Assembly (NCBI GenBank): GCA_963682025.1 | Contig: OY821521.1 | Location: 52,304,516-52,368,515 of the forward strand | Direction of reading: 5' to 3' | Length of the DNA: 64,000 nucleotides | DNA from: Cordilura impudica | Lineage: Eukaryota; Arthropoda; Insecta; Diptera; Scathophagidae | Part shown: positions 58,301-61,212 of the stretch, piece after piece | Position numbering within the stretch: the first letter of the stretch is position 1 | Layout: the number at the start of each line of letters is the position of its first letter | Notes under the pieces: model-generated | Told to the model about the DNA's origin: nothing | Databases searched by the model: none | The model's input: the letters and a program-made list of their open reading frames with translations, nothing else | Program-made: the position numbers and the translations under genes

Positions 58301-59630
58301 TTAGCGCTTTATGTGATAATACATACAAGTGATCGATCCCAGATACAAAATATATTTTGGCATAACAAGTAGTTTGTTATCAAGAACTTTTTGGGAACTA
58401 TTATTTTTTAAATTCACCAACAAATTCCTTGTGTTCCTAAAATATGAGTTCTTGTGCTCATACTCTTAAAGAAAATACAAAATGCAATATAAAATATGTT
58501 TTTCTGCTGCAGAACTTAAAAATTTTCTAATTTATAAAGTTCCATTTGTTTCCCTAAACGGGCTAAGCAAAATATTCACAAATGAAAACCCCATTGGGTC
58601 AAATTTGACCCCAGGATGGGTTGAAGTATAAGTCAAATATAATCAATTAAAAAGCTGAAGTTTTTGAGAACTTTTTTAAATTAAGCTTTTTTAAATTTGA
58701 AGATGAAAGCCATTCGATCTAAACCTCCATTTCCAAGATATTAATTTGAAGTTTTTCTTTTCAACAGACATTGAATCTCCCGAAGGCATTGCAATCGATT
58801 CAATTTCTAGACGCATTTATTGGACAGATTCCGTTAAGGATACCATTGAAGTAGCCAGCTTAGAGGATTCCACTCTAAGAGCCATAGTAATCAATAAGCA
58901 TTTGGTGAATCCTCGTGGCATTGCTGTAGATCCTCATAGAGAGTAAGTTATAATTATAAAAATTAAATAAAAAATATTTTCGAATTATAAAATAATAAAT
59001 AAAAAAAATTAGAAAATTATATTGGTCTGATTGGAATCGTGAGTCTCCCAAAATTGAAATGTCTGATTTGGATGGTACTGGACGTGAATTGTTATTGAAC
59101 AAAGATGGTGTCACCCTACCTAACTCCTTGGTAGTATTAGAACGTTCAGGCGAATTATGTTATGCTGATGCTGGCACCAAAAAAGTTGAATGCATTGATA
59201 CCCACAGCAAACAACTACGCACTATTTCAAACGAGTTGACTTATCCCTTCGGCTTGACCTTTACACATGAACAGTTCTATTGGACCGATTGGACAACGTA
59301 AGTTATTCCTAAGCGTTATTTTTATGAAATTAAATTCGAAAGAAATTTTTTTTAATTTTTTTTTTTTTTAGCAAAAAACTAGAAAGTGTCGATATATTTG
59401 GTCAACGTCAAAAACCCATGCAAATTCCCTTCTTTGGCAGCCATAAAATGTATGCCATGACTGCTGTCGAAGATAACTGCCCTCAAATGGACAGCCCATG
59501 TCAGATAAACAATGGTGGCTGTTCGGATTCTCGCATTTGTTTGGTTAATCGTAAAGCTCCTTCGGGTAAAAGTTGTAAATGTACTGGACTCTCAAAATTG
59601 TGTACAGTTCCCAATCCATTTGCTTTGTAA
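13081..59630 (+). CDS. Ndg: Nidogen (entactin), spliced, 12 coding exons
   Basis: Nidogen is a secreted basement-membrane glycoprotein that links laminin to collagen IV and perlecan. The 12 exons given in the summary join without a break to 4047 bases: 1348 residues plus TAA. Domains: signal peptide about 1-29; NIDO about 78-275; EGF 288-324; G2 beta-barrel (binds collagen IV and perlecan in the family) about 325-551; EGF 553-593; calcium-type EGF with DIDEC 595-634; Pro/Gln-rich linker 668-687; further EGF modules about 697-1033; YWTD propeller (laminin-binding in the family) with RIYWGD 1082, RIYWTD 1125, KLYWSD 1169; and a final EGF with PCQINNGGC. Length and order match fly nidogen. All splice sites are GT-AG and no lesion was found, so the gene looks functional. 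Most of its 46.5-kb span is transposon-filled intron. Confidence 0.96.
13460..13826 (+). mobile_element. Helitron A in nidogen intron 1
   Basis: Starts TCTATAATATTAATAGAC after A, ends hairpin plus CTGCTAG before T, 367 bp. It inserted about 140 bp downstream of the exon 1 donor. Confidence 0.85.
13827..14493. other. Intron 1 sequence, nothing recognised
   Basis: AT-rich with no element ends or coding motifs seen. Confidence 0.4.
14494..15335. mobile_element. ~840-bp element with CCCTGTTCTTGAAAC ends, copy 1
   Basis: The left end CACCCCTGTTCTTGAAACC and the right end GTTTCAAGAACAGGGCTG are inverted. A near-identical copy lies at 38.0-38.9 kb (shared CTACGAGTTTTTTGCTGTTC and CATATGGCACCTCGGTTTC). 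Neither copy has a convincing target duplication. No transposase is present, so it is a non-autonomous DNA transposon of unknown superfamily. Confidence 0.7.
15340..15560 (-). pseudogene. Tc1-like transposase C-terminal fragment
   Basis: The minus-strand reading contains [19 protein letters not shown], the Tc1 block around the last catalytic residue (SPDLNPIENLW in the family), then a stop, then [17 protein letters not shown]. It is short and broken, with no terminal repeats identified. Confidence 0.7.
15565..15822 (+). mobile_element. GTCY element internal fragment
   Basis: Contains TAGGTCGAAAAATGGACCGA through GAGATCTATATG, the middle third of the family. Both ends are lost. It runs directly into a Helitron A 3' end, as if a nested pair like the one at 10.4-11.6 kb was deleted through its middle. 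Confidence 0.7.
15823..15894 (+). mobile_element. Helitron A 3' terminal fragment
   Basis: Only the last 72 bp remain: GAATTGGCTAAGTTGAG through the hairpin to CTGCTAG, followed by T. Confidence 0.8.
15895..16729. other. Intron 1 sequence, nothing recognised
   Basis: Short open frames such as 16438-16656 show no family resemblance. No element ends were seen. Confidence 0.4.
16730..16919 (+). mobile_element. Diverged Helitron A 3' part
   Basis: Recognised from the hairpin CTCGAATTTCGAG, GTGCTGG and a terminal CTAG before T. The upstream part is much decayed. Confidence 0.6.
16920..17648 (+). mobile_element. Degraded GTCY element(s)
   Basis: An internal piece (16920-17040) is followed by a copy starting AAGTAAGAATACCATATAGTCG at 17044. 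It has a decayed palindrome, GACGGACGGAC at 17527 and a ragged end near 17648. An AGTAG pentamer is repeated about four times at 17425-17442, inside what is normally unique element sequence. Confidence 0.65.
17649..17985 (+). mobile_element. Degraded GTCY element, 3' half
   Basis: Runs from TTTTTAGATATATTTAAGTG to GTGGTATATGGTAC with CAGACGGGCGGAAGGACAG near 17882. It has accumulated many changes and deletions. Confidence 0.6.
18035..18906. mobile_element. Foldback element with ~300-bp inverted arms
   Basis: The left arm (about 18053-18350) and right arm (about 18605-18906) are inverted copies sharing AAAATTTAGAAACACACATA, TTTCGAACACACAT and CAAGAACATGTTCTGTTTT. The centre is an (AT)-rich palindromic loop (18420-18540). 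Outer ends read GTTTTAACCAAGGTTC. A single related arm lies at 28.0-28.3 kb. No coding capacity; reading frames here are arm shadows. Confidence 0.75.
18907..19750. other. Intron 1 sequence, nothing recognised
   Basis: A short direct repeat (ATTTGAAATTTACTATACTG with GAACTATTTGATT) occurs at 19281 and 19335, spaced by about 54 bp. Nothing else stands out. Confidence 0.4.
19751..19945 (+). mobile_element. GTCY element remnant with internal deletion
   Basis: AGCAAGTAAAAGTTGGTCTA resembles the 5' end, and GACTCAGAATATGATTCTGG the 3' region just after the microsatellite. The roughly 600 bp normally between are missing. Confidence 0.5.
19946..20879. other. Intron 1 sequence, nothing recognised
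   Basis: Short open frames only, with no family resemblance. Confidence 0.4.
20880..21215. repeat. Three imperfect tandem units
   Basis: The block AATGG-TGGA-CAATTTTAAT, TTTCAGGGAATCTTCAGAAT, AGCCTGGCGGGTGACACTGT occurs three times (about 20886, 21045 and 21145), separated by CACTAATGGCATCTA. The spacing differs (about 160 and 100 bp), so it is an uneven array, probably the tail of an element. Confidence 0.65.
21229..22458 (+). mobile_element. GTCY element split by a Harbinger-like MITE
   Basis: Has the full palindrome (AGTCGGTCTAGACCGACT) at 21247-21264 and the end ATAGTGGTATAGGGTATA at 22441-22458. It is interrupted at 21643-22179. Removing the insert restores the family wording GTCTAAGATC. 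Confidence 0.8.
21643..22179. mobile_element. Harbinger-like MITE inside a GTCY element
   Basis: The ends TATGGCGTTCACACTT and (reversed) TATGGTGTTCACACTT are near-perfect inverted repeats. The 3 bp TAA is duplicated on both sides (21640-21642 and 22180-22182), and other GTCY copies show the empty site with a single TAA. It is 537 bp and non-coding. Ends and TWA duplication fit PIF/Harbinger. Confidence 0.8.
22600..22815 (-). pseudogene. Tc1-like transposase C-terminal fragment
   Basis: The minus-strand reading contains [17 protein letters not shown], equivalent to the conserved SPDLNPIENLW block of Tc1 transposases, then KYIRTY, a stop, and [18 protein letters not shown], matching the usual C-terminus. 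No ends were seen. Confidence 0.7.
22816..23317. other. Mixed remnants with a (GTCY)n run
   Basis: CGTCTGTCCGTCTGTCTGTCTG at 22960-22981 is another GTCY microsatellite without recognisable flanking ends. The rest is unassigned. Confidence 0.4.
23318..24605. mobile_element. ~1.3-kb element with ATATCTGTGGCAATAAATAA ends
   Basis: About 24 bp at the left end (ATATCTGTGGCAATAAATAA) recur inverted at the right end (TTATTTATTGCCACAGATAT). Inside, a 65-bp block (TTATCGTCATTTTTCAGACA, CAATTACTACTGTAATTAAT) occurs twice in direct orientation at about 23923 and 24511. No transposase was read. The right end abuts Helitron A. Confidence 0.6.
24608..24962 (-). mobile_element. Helitron A, minus strand
   Basis: Read on the minus strand it starts TCTTTAATATTAATAGGCT after A and ends GGAATCTGCTAG before T. 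The hairpin is slightly changed (CTCGAATTGCGAG). It is the only minus-strand copy of the family in the window. Confidence 0.82.
24985..25055. repeat. Tail of a second GTCY-type family
   Basis: GGGTGGAGGGTATCGAAGAC followed by CAGCCGAATTTAACACTCTT matches the end of the element at 30.75-33.06 kb. The rest of this copy is absent. Confidence 0.55.
25060..25268. mobile_element. Small MITE, copy 1
   Basis: Shares with 50396-50625 the wording GGTATCAACAGAAATTTAATA, AATTCGGTTACTAACTTCAT, AATTCGGTTGGCAACTAATT and an end in TGCTGTGTGTAC. About 210 bp, non-coding. Confidence 0.6.
25270..26090 (-). mobile_element. GTCY element, full-length, minus strand
   Basis: Begins ATACCCTATACCACTATG, carries a run of at least seven GTCC units at 25410-25444 (the longest in the window), and ends ACTATAATTTTCTTACTTG. 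The palindrome arm is decayed (GGTCGGGCTACACCGACT). Confidence 0.8.
26300..26960 (+). pseudogene. Tc1-like transposase, broken
   Basis: Pieces in order: [20 protein letters not shown] (DNA-binding region), then [31 protein letters not shown] (first catalytic Asp), [20 protein letters not shown], and [15 protein letters not shown] (second catalytic Asp region). The third catalytic region (SPDLNPIENLW) is absent. There is a stop near 26430 and a frameshift near 26690, so it is inactive. Terminal repeats were not located. Confidence 0.75.
27350..27860 (-). pseudogene. Mariner-type transposase, C-terminal fragment
   Basis: Minus-strand reading recovers, in order, [16 protein letters not shown] (second catalytic Asp), [24 protein letters not shown] (third catalytic region, usually PPRSxDLTPLDFFLW), [13 protein letters not shown] and [11 protein letters not shown]. 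Several stops and frameshifts. It is the same broad family as the mariner at 53.6 kb but a separate, older copy. Confidence 0.7.
28018..28312. mobile_element. Solo arm of the 18-kb foldback family
   Basis: Shares GTTTTAACTAAGGTTCAG, AATGTGTGTTTCTAAATTTT, TTTCGAACACACATACACC, GATTCGAGTGTAGCTTTATT and AACAGAACATGTTCTT with the arms at 18.05-18.9 kb, and is longer than the left arm there. The opposite arm is missing. Confidence 0.7.
28313..28938. other. Intron 1 sequence, nothing recognised
   Basis: No ends, motifs or long frames seen. Confidence 0.4.
28939..29296 (+). mobile_element. Helitron A, diverged copy
   Basis: The body matches the family (GTGACCGATGTTTTGTTCTA, CACTCGAATTTCGAGCGCTG). 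The 5' TC is changed and the 3' end reads CTACTAG followed by C, so this copy has decayed at both termini. Confidence 0.75.
29297..29965. other. Intron 1 sequence, mostly unassigned
   Basis: GAATTCGGTTGGCATTTTTT then CTGTGTATA near 29336 is the tail of the small MITE seen at 25.06 and 50.4 kb. The rest is unassigned. Confidence 0.4.
29966..30100 (-). CDS. Possible 44-residue secreted peptide
   Basis: From ATG 30098-30100 the minus strand reads [20 protein letters not shown], a good signal-peptide core (charged Lys, then a hydrophobic run), followed by a short 24-residue tail ending NIK and TAA. An upstream in-frame ATG at 30154 is possible, but the internal start fits a signal peptide better. 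There is one cysteine after the likely cleavage site. No family is recognised, no promoter or polyA signal supports it, and it lies inside nidogen intron 1 among transposons. Such short frames arise by chance in AT-rich sequence; it could also be a first exon whose downstream exons are not visible. Confidence 0.2.
   Translation of the reverse strand: MAGVKLFAFVVMCVGLAISKCDVNIYAWFLKQSVFSDLTPKNIK
30755..33056. mobile_element. Second GTCY-type (mini-me-like) element carrying the AAAAATT array
   Basis: Begins TTTTTATACCCTCCATACCA, similar to the inverted end of the main GTCY family, and has a (GTCY) run GTCCATCTGTCTCTCTGTCTG near 30882. It then gives way at 31066 to a heptanucleotide array and resumes at 32694. 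It ends TTCGGCATAGCCGAATTTAA then CACTCTTACTT. Without the array it would be about 680 bp. Confidence 0.6.
31066..32693. repeat. AAAAATT heptanucleotide array, ~230 copies
   Basis: About 1.63 kb of nearly perfect tandem AAAAATT. Variants include a TAATAATT unit near 31105, 6-base units (AAAATT) near 31206 and 32406, AAACTT at 32132, AAATG at 32190, AATATT at 32272, two AAAAATC units at 32315-32327 and AAAGATT at 32643. The stretch 31215-32125 is free of interruptions; variants cluster at both sides, chiefly the right. Confidence 0.97.
33150..33850 (-). pseudogene. Tc1-like transposase remnant
   Basis: Minus-strand reading gives [20 protein letters not shown] then [18 protein letters not shown], the Tc1 block G-GGS-M-WG...IEGI-D...Y--IL--NL. 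It is followed by frameshifted remains. No catalytic triad is recoverable. Confidence 0.65.
34086..34815. other. Intron 1 sequence, nothing recognised
   Basis: No ends, motifs or long frames seen. Confidence 0.4.
34816..35560. mobile_element. Rearranged GTCY elements in opposite orientations
   Basis: A minus-strand 3' part (34816-35045, ACCCTATACCAATATGTGG, (GTCC)n) meets a plus-strand 3' half (35050-35310, GGCGGACGGACGGACATCG to ATAGTGGTATAAG), followed by a minus-strand 5' part to about 35560. In the middle piece a 47-bp segment (AAAGTAATTCTGAGTCGATC...) is duplicated in tandem. Confidence 0.65.
35561..36604. other. Intron 1 sequence, nothing recognised
   Basis: Includes a short (AC) run near 36100. 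No element ends or coding motifs; several short frames have no family resemblance. Confidence 0.4.
36605..37020 (+). mobile_element. GTCY element, 5' half
   Basis: Starts ATTATAGTCGGTCTAAATCG with a decayed palindrome and runs to TTACCCTACAGAGTTAATTT, where it is cut off. The microsatellite half is missing. Confidence 0.7.
37135..37570. repeat. Degenerate A-rich (AAAAATRA)n low-complexity tract
   Basis: About 430 bp made of AAAAAT, AAAAATG and AAAAATT-like words in irregular order. It looks like a strongly decayed relative of the pure AAAAATT array at 31-32.7 kb. Confidence 0.85.
37571..38019. other. Intron 1 sequence, nothing recognised
   Basis: Contains the hairpin AGATGTTTAGACATCT at 37683. 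Nothing else recognised. Confidence 0.4.
38020..38899. mobile_element. CCCTGTTCTTGAAAC-ended element, copy 2
   Basis: Same ends and order as 14494-15335, with small indels: a duplicated AACTCAAACATATGGTTCTT near 38757 and an extra segment near 38245. It shares CTACGAGTTTTTTGCTGTTC. Reading frames here are not conserved between the copies. Confidence 0.72.
39010..39765 (-). mobile_element. GTCY element, minus strand
   Basis: Starts TATACCCTATACCACTATGT, has a short GTCTGTCTGTCCGTC run near 39148, and ends near CGCATAGTCGGTCTAGGCC with half of the palindrome lost. Confidence 0.75.
39766..40638. other. Element-free 3' end of intron 1
   Basis: No repeat or transposon motif. It includes GATGATGATGATG at about 40200 and ends in the exon 2 acceptor TTTCATTACAG. 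Together with 11.6-13.1 kb it is one of two long clean stretches next to nidogen exons. Confidence 0.4.
40639..40941 (+). CDS. Ndg: Nidogen exon 2: NIDO domain
   Basis: Residues 81-181, phase 0 at both ends. Opens [10 protein letters not shown] and contains [30 protein letters not shown] and DKLNTFQ, all standard NIDO landmarks. Acceptor ATTACAG, donor GTAAGT. Confidence 0.95.
41001..41177 (+). CDS. Ndg: Nidogen exon 3: NIDO domain
   Basis: Residues 182-240. Contains [33 protein letters not shown] and DGSGTEN, the NIDO core (LYP-GGL-W--G, AQAGF--DG). Preceded by a 59-bp intron. Confidence 0.95.
41327..42694 (+). CDS. Ndg: Nidogen exon 4: end of NIDO, EGF, G2 barrel, EGFs, Pro/Gln linker
   Basis: Residues 241-696, the largest exon. 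[12 protein letters not shown] closes NIDO. The first EGF (CAETGQRVC to GNGEVC) is followed by a G2 barrel of about 227 residues with [12 protein letters not shown] and [17 protein letters not shown] second EGF and a DIDEC calcium-binding EGF come next, then the Pro/Gln-rich stretch with alternating QP at 668-687. The donor follows DVCY. The long antisense frame here is a shadow. Confidence 0.95.
42833..43309. mobile_element. Harbinger-like MITE, copy 2 (intron 4)
   Basis: Same family as 6541-6966: ends GTCCGGTTCACACGA and, reversed, GACCCAGTTCACACGA, with TAA before and TAG after, an imperfect 3-bp duplication. It shares GTGAAAAATCTATTTGTGTG and GTACCAAATACC with the first copy. Confidence 0.7.
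43310..44699. other. Intron 4 sequence with two unassigned open frames
   Basis: Frames at 43837-44106 (ending [17 protein letters not shown]) and 44331-44624 ([20 protein letters not shown]) look more protein-like than chance and lie on one strand. A frameshifted membrane-receptor pseudogene is conceivable, but I cannot assign a family. Stops and frame changes separate the pieces. Confidence 0.3.
44700..44910 (+). pseudogene. LINE reverse-transcriptase C-terminal fragment
   Basis: Reads [20 protein letters not shown] then [10 protein letters not shown], the LGFL-R--K-YF-PSDL--IY---IRP block found in the thumb region of jockey-type LINE reverse transcriptases. Flanks are frame-broken. Confidence 0.65.
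45480..46330 (-). pseudogene. LINE reverse-transcriptase fragment, minus strand
   Basis: Minus-strand reading gives [13 protein letters not shown], a decayed form of the catalytic YADD box, then [17 protein letters not shown] (the W-L-IN--KS-A--F motif), then [20 protein letters not shown] (the YLG-T-D--L-F--H motif). The order is that of jockey-like RT palm and thumb. The key YADD has become CAND and several stops and shifts are present. The opposite orientation to 44700-44910 shows two separate insertions or an inversion. Confidence 0.7.
46620..47160 (-). mobile_element. GTCY element fragment, minus strand
   Basis: From CGTCCGTCTGTCTGTGTGCA to about CAAACTTGGTTTATTCTTAT: the middle and 5' part of the family in minus orientation. 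Both termini are missing. Confidence 0.65.
47463..49821 (+). mobile_element. piggyBac-like transposon
   Basis: Bounded by TTAA at 47463-47466 and 49818-49821, the piggyBac target. Just inside the left TTAA is GGTTGTATCTTTAAAGATAC followed by AGTGCGCAT; just inside the right, inverted, GGTTGCATCTTAAAAGATAC then AATGCACA. The ends are not the CCC-type common in the family, so the exact boundaries are tentative. It carries the broken transposase described separately. A third copy of the palindromic motif lies outside at 50042. Confidence 0.6.
47698..49596 (+). pseudogene. piggyBac-family transposase, broken
   Basis: A DDE transposase of the piggyBac (DDE_Tnp_1_7) family. Starts [16 protein letters not shown], has an acidic N-terminus ([20 protein letters not shown]), then [26 protein letters not shown] (first catalytic Asp), [23 protein letters not shown] (second catalytic Asp), LSWKDNR, and [11 protein letters not shown] (the DxxD-type block). 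The cysteine-rich tail [17 protein letters not shown] is the usual C-terminal zinc-binding domain. Lesions: in-frame stops at 47845-47847, 48175-48177 and 48295-48297; a frameshift at about 48900; and another near 49406. Catalytic residues are still readable, so decay is recent to moderate. It cannot make an intact protein. Confidence 0.88.
49822..50395. other. Intron 4 sequence with stray piggyBac-type end motifs
   Basis: TTGCGCATTTAAGGGTTAA at 49927 and GGTTGTATCTTAAAAGATAC with AGTGCGCATTTAAG at 50043 resemble piggyBac ends, hinting at a second, mostly lost copy. Nothing else was identified. Confidence 0.4.
50396..50625. mobile_element. Small MITE, copy 2
   Basis: Partner of 25060-25268. 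Starts CACACAGAAATAAAATTGC and ends CGTTTTCTGTGTGTAC, with CACACAGAA inverted at the two ends. About 230 bp, non-coding, sitting 140 bp before nidogen exon 5. Confidence 0.65.
50768..51041 (+). CDS. Ndg: Nidogen exon 5: EGF modules
   Basis: Starts at residue 697 and ends phase 1. Reads [20 protein letters not shown] and DGFYC, a six-cysteine EGF, then a second atypical cysteine-rich module ending [15 protein letters not shown]. Acceptor CAAATTTAG, donor GTAAGT. Confidence 0.93.
51123..51265 (+). CDS. Ndg: Nidogen exon 6: EGF module
   Basis: A split leucine codon joins exon 5. Contains [14 protein letters not shown] and [15 protein letters not shown], one complete EGF, and ends phase 0 after ESCTV. 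Flanked by introns of 81 and 64 bp. Confidence 0.93.
51330..51739 (+). CDS. Ndg: Nidogen exon 7: three EGF modules and start of a fourth
   Basis: Residues 836-971, ending phase 2. Modules: ICDPQAEC to [15 protein letters not shown] to [18 protein letters not shown] to [10 protein letters not shown]; and the first half of [18 protein letters not shown]. The donor overlaps the last glutamate codon. Confidence 0.93.
51820..51977 (+). CDS. Ndg: Nidogen exon 8: EGF modules
   Basis: Completes the exon 7 module with [20 protein letters not shown] and starts the next, NCLNTPQLC to CVCNKG, splitting a glycine codon at the donor (phase 1). Confidence 0.93.
52069..52093 (-). terminator. PolyA signals of the nested gene
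   Basis: Two AATAAA hexamers on the minus strand, 39 and 58 bases past the stop codon of the nested gene. Confidence 0.5.
52132..52653 (-). CDS. Nested intronless gene: predicted mitochondrial single-pass membrane protein
   Basis: A 173-codon frame opposite to nidogen, filling most of intron 8. I do not recognise the protein. Residues 1-50 have no Asp or Glu and are rich in Ser, Thr, Arg, Lys and aromatic residues ([20 protein letters not shown]), as in mitochondrial presequences. A basic middle (about 50-90) follows. One hydrophobic segment, [16 protein letters not shown] (about 137-152), is preceded by [10 protein letters not shown]; then comes a short polar Lys-rich tail. ATG 52651-52653 is the first in frame. 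AATAAA in minus orientation at 52088-52093 and 52069-52074, just past the stop at 52132, fit a 3' end. It has no transposon resemblance, balanced codons and no lesions, so it is probably a real host gene. Its promoter would overlap the last 190 bp of nidogen intron 8 and exon 9. Confidence 0.7.
   Translation of the reverse strand: MFSQNLLSCLTKFYTYPWSRVTFLIPFNCQSSLRTYSTKKPIPISYGQRQLEKRKTSFSTQQSYTMNYNPGRVRGKTEKIKRTLPRNFATEYAATNAPSKTFLDSSHAKSIPQSVSTTQGLKEFFSHPLTWDRNNGYFNILLGLAIFGYCFCTTCNGETSSSNKVASEADKKK
52840..53094 (+). CDS. Ndg: Nidogen exon 9: end of EGF run, start of propeller
   Basis: A split glycine codon joins exon 8. FYGNGSLC closes the last EGF of the run. Then come [17 protein letters not shown] and [19 protein letters not shown], the first YWTD blade with the DGT motif. 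Ends phase 1 after FITE, at the edge of the transposon-filled intron 9. Confidence 0.94.
53140..53242 (+). mobile_element. Tc1-like end and left stub of a GTCY element
   Basis: TACACTTGCTAGAAAAAGTA at 53147 is a lone Tc1-type end like those at 30.7 and 34.1 kb. From about 53214, AATAAGAAAATGATCGTCGG then TCTAGAC is the 5' end of a GTCY element, stopped at the hAT insertion. The same GTCY element resumes at 58168. Confidence 0.65.
53725..54722 (+). pseudogene. Mariner-type transposase, broken
   Basis: Reads [20 protein letters not shown] and [20 protein letters not shown] (HTH region), then [34 protein letters not shown] (first catalytic Asp), [34 protein letters not shown] (second), [12 protein letters not shown] (third), and ends [11 protein letters not shown]. 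Lesions: one extra A in the poly-A run at about 54105, a stop at 54159, a frameshift near 54440, and W changed to a stop at about 54528. The catalytic Asp residues remain. The family is common in insects, within the IS630/Tc1/mariner superfamily. Confidence 0.85.
54801..55589 (+). mobile_element. GTCY element inside the mariner
   Basis: Starts ACAAGTGAGGAAATTATAG, has an intact palindrome (AGTCGGTCTAGACCGACT), a short (GGAC)2 run at about 55446, and ends GTGGTATAGGGTATA. It shares diagnostic words (AAGTCTCTTGTATTTTGC, GAGAAGAATCAGTGC) with the copy at 55800, so both belong to one young subfamily. Confidence 0.88.
55800..56586 (+). mobile_element. GTCY element inside the hAT
   Basis: Starts ACAAGTAAGAAAATTATAG with an intact palindrome, has (GGAC)4-5 at 56427-56446, and ends GTGGTATAGGGTATA directly against the hAT reading frame (KPFANG). 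The hAT frame gives an external check on both ends of the element. Confidence 0.9.
58168..58300 (+). mobile_element. Right remainder of the GTCY element split by the hAT
   Basis: GTCTAGACCATACGTTTAGA then ATAGAAAATAAGCATAAACC continues the stub left of 53243. It ends near ATATCGGATGCCATATTTAT and the 3' half is missing. It is the oldest layer of the stack. Confidence 0.8.
58301..58767. other. 3' end of nidogen intron 9
   Basis: Contains the palindromic GGTCAAATTTGACCCC at 58597, a word also seen near 8250 (GGGTCAATTTGACCCC). The acceptor TTTTCAACAG precedes exon 10. Confidence 0.45.
58768..58942 (+). CDS. Ndg: Nidogen exon 10: propeller blades
   Basis: A split Asp codon joins exon 9. [20 protein letters not shown] and [15 protein letters not shown] are textbook YWTD-repeat wording. 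Ends phase 2. Confidence 0.95.
59013..59297 (+). CDS. Ndg: Nidogen exon 11: propeller blades
   Basis: [20 protein letters not shown] and DGTGRELLL form a blade. [20 protein letters not shown] and [19 protein letters not shown] give further blades. Ends phase 2 in a split Thr codon. Confidence 0.95.
59372..59630 (+). CDS. Ndg: Nidogen exon 12: last blade, C-terminal EGF, stop
   Basis: [20 protein letters not shown] closes the propeller. [19 protein letters not shown] to SCKC is the EGF that caps the propeller in nidogens. The protein ends [13 protein letters not shown] 59628-59630. Confidence 0.95.
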
Positions 59631-59746
59631 GTGGGTTCTAAAGAGAGATTGATCGCTTGTGAGCGAGTTCTTCGGAGAGACACAGAGAGCATAATTCATT
59701 CGTAATATTTATTTACATACAAGAAATCACATAACTCATTTTGTTA

Positions 59747-59752
59747 AATAAA
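59747..59752 (+). terminator. Ndg: Nidogen polyA signal
   Basis: AATAAA 117 bases past the stop codon, followed by a T-rich stretch. The 3' untranslated region would be about 130-140 bases. Confidence 0.7.
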
Positions 59753-59759
59753 GTAATAA

Positions 59760-60350
59760 TATTTTTTTTTTGTATTTTTTCCTTCACTCATGTGCTGATA
59801 AGCTGATAAGTGCCATCATCATTTTTTTTTTACTTCAATAAAATTAAATTATTTAAATCTATATGTTTGTTCTTGTTTAATCTGTGATGTCTTTGGCTCT
59901 TATATTTTGCAATGTAGTGTACGTATGGCTACAAATAAGCATACGAAATATGAATATAAATAGGCAATTATGCGAATCAGCTTATCTTGTTAATCTGTGA
60001 AAATTTAAAAAAATTTGGACCTCTAGCTTTACCAGTTCCTCAAATGTATCAACTATAATAGTGAAATACTGATCACTAAAATGATCTAGAAATTATTGCG
60101 TTTATCTTCAAAACTTATAGTTTAAATTGTAATCGATGACTTGTTTAAAAGATATTTAGACATACTTTAAAAATACATGCAATACAAATTTTTTTCAATA
60201 GGTCAAAGGTCTTAAGAAGAAGTCATAGCGTAATTTTAATTTACATAGTACGGATGGATATATATATTTAAGGTATTCACAATGGTGTCCTAACTGTCGT
60301 ATGTTTCGTAAGTGCTAAAATTTTACAACAGTTGTATAATTGTTTTCGAA
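59760..60350. other. Intergenic sequence after nidogen
   Basis: No gene, element end or repeat recognised. Confidence 0.45.
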
Positions 60351-60354
60351 GCGA

Positions 60355-61015
60355 TATCCTATACCGATATACGATACCCTATACCATGCGTATAGGTCCA
60401 ACTAAGTGGCATTGTTATTGATATTTTTTGGCTGCAGATATAAAAAAGTTCATATCGGATACCATATATATATGGGGACTAGGTTGAAAAATGGACCGAA
60501 CCTGACTATATTTGCAAAGTCACTTATATTTTGAAAAAATATATACAAACCAAATTTGAGAAAAATCTGTGCAATATTTTTATTTTTTGATAGATTTTAG
60601 TGAAGATCGGGAAGCAGCTCTATATGGGGCCTATGAATAAGAATTGCCCTATAAGGATTATTTTTGGACTACTGATTAATGGATATAAAAAACACATAAA
60701 AACCCAATTTGACTGAGATCTATATGATAATTTGAATCTTATGGCAATTTATGTCGATTTCATAGGGGTCATTTGTATGGGGCTAGATGTGAACATGGAC
60801 CGAATTTCACCAATTTCAATACCGTTCATCCTATGGCCAATAGAAGCTTATATGCCAAATTTCATCAAAATATATTCATATTTGCGACCTGTAGTTTGAT
60901 TATAAGGTTTACATGGACACACAGACGGACGGACATAGCTAAATCGACTCAGAAAGTGATACTGAGTCGATAGATAAAATAAAATATGGGTCGAGGATAA
61001 ATATTTTTGGTATTT
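60355..61015 (+). mobile_element. GTCY element, truncated by a hAT insertion
   Basis: Starts CGATATACGATACCCTATAC without the palindrome, has ACGGACGGACAT near 60926, and breaks off after AATATTTTTGGTATTTA where hAT end sequence begins. Confidence 0.75.
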
Positions 61016-61212
61016 ACTGCTTCTCAAACTTTTTCATATTGCGGCTCCATAAATTCCGAAACAAAAGTTTCATTCCCCCCCTCCCAACAAATAATACTAT
61101 TAAAACACTATTTATCATTAATTTTGTTTAAGTAATATTTTTATTAGAAATAATAAATCCATTTAAATCAATTTTTTTAAACAAAAACTTTTTAAAATAA
61201 ACTCAAAAATAA

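Noticed and set aside
9753..61000. Recurrent 60-90-residue frames with DGRTDGRTD or HRRTDGRTD
   Set aside because: They are translations of the (GGAC)n microsatellite in GTCY elements, present on both strands and not conserved as proteins.
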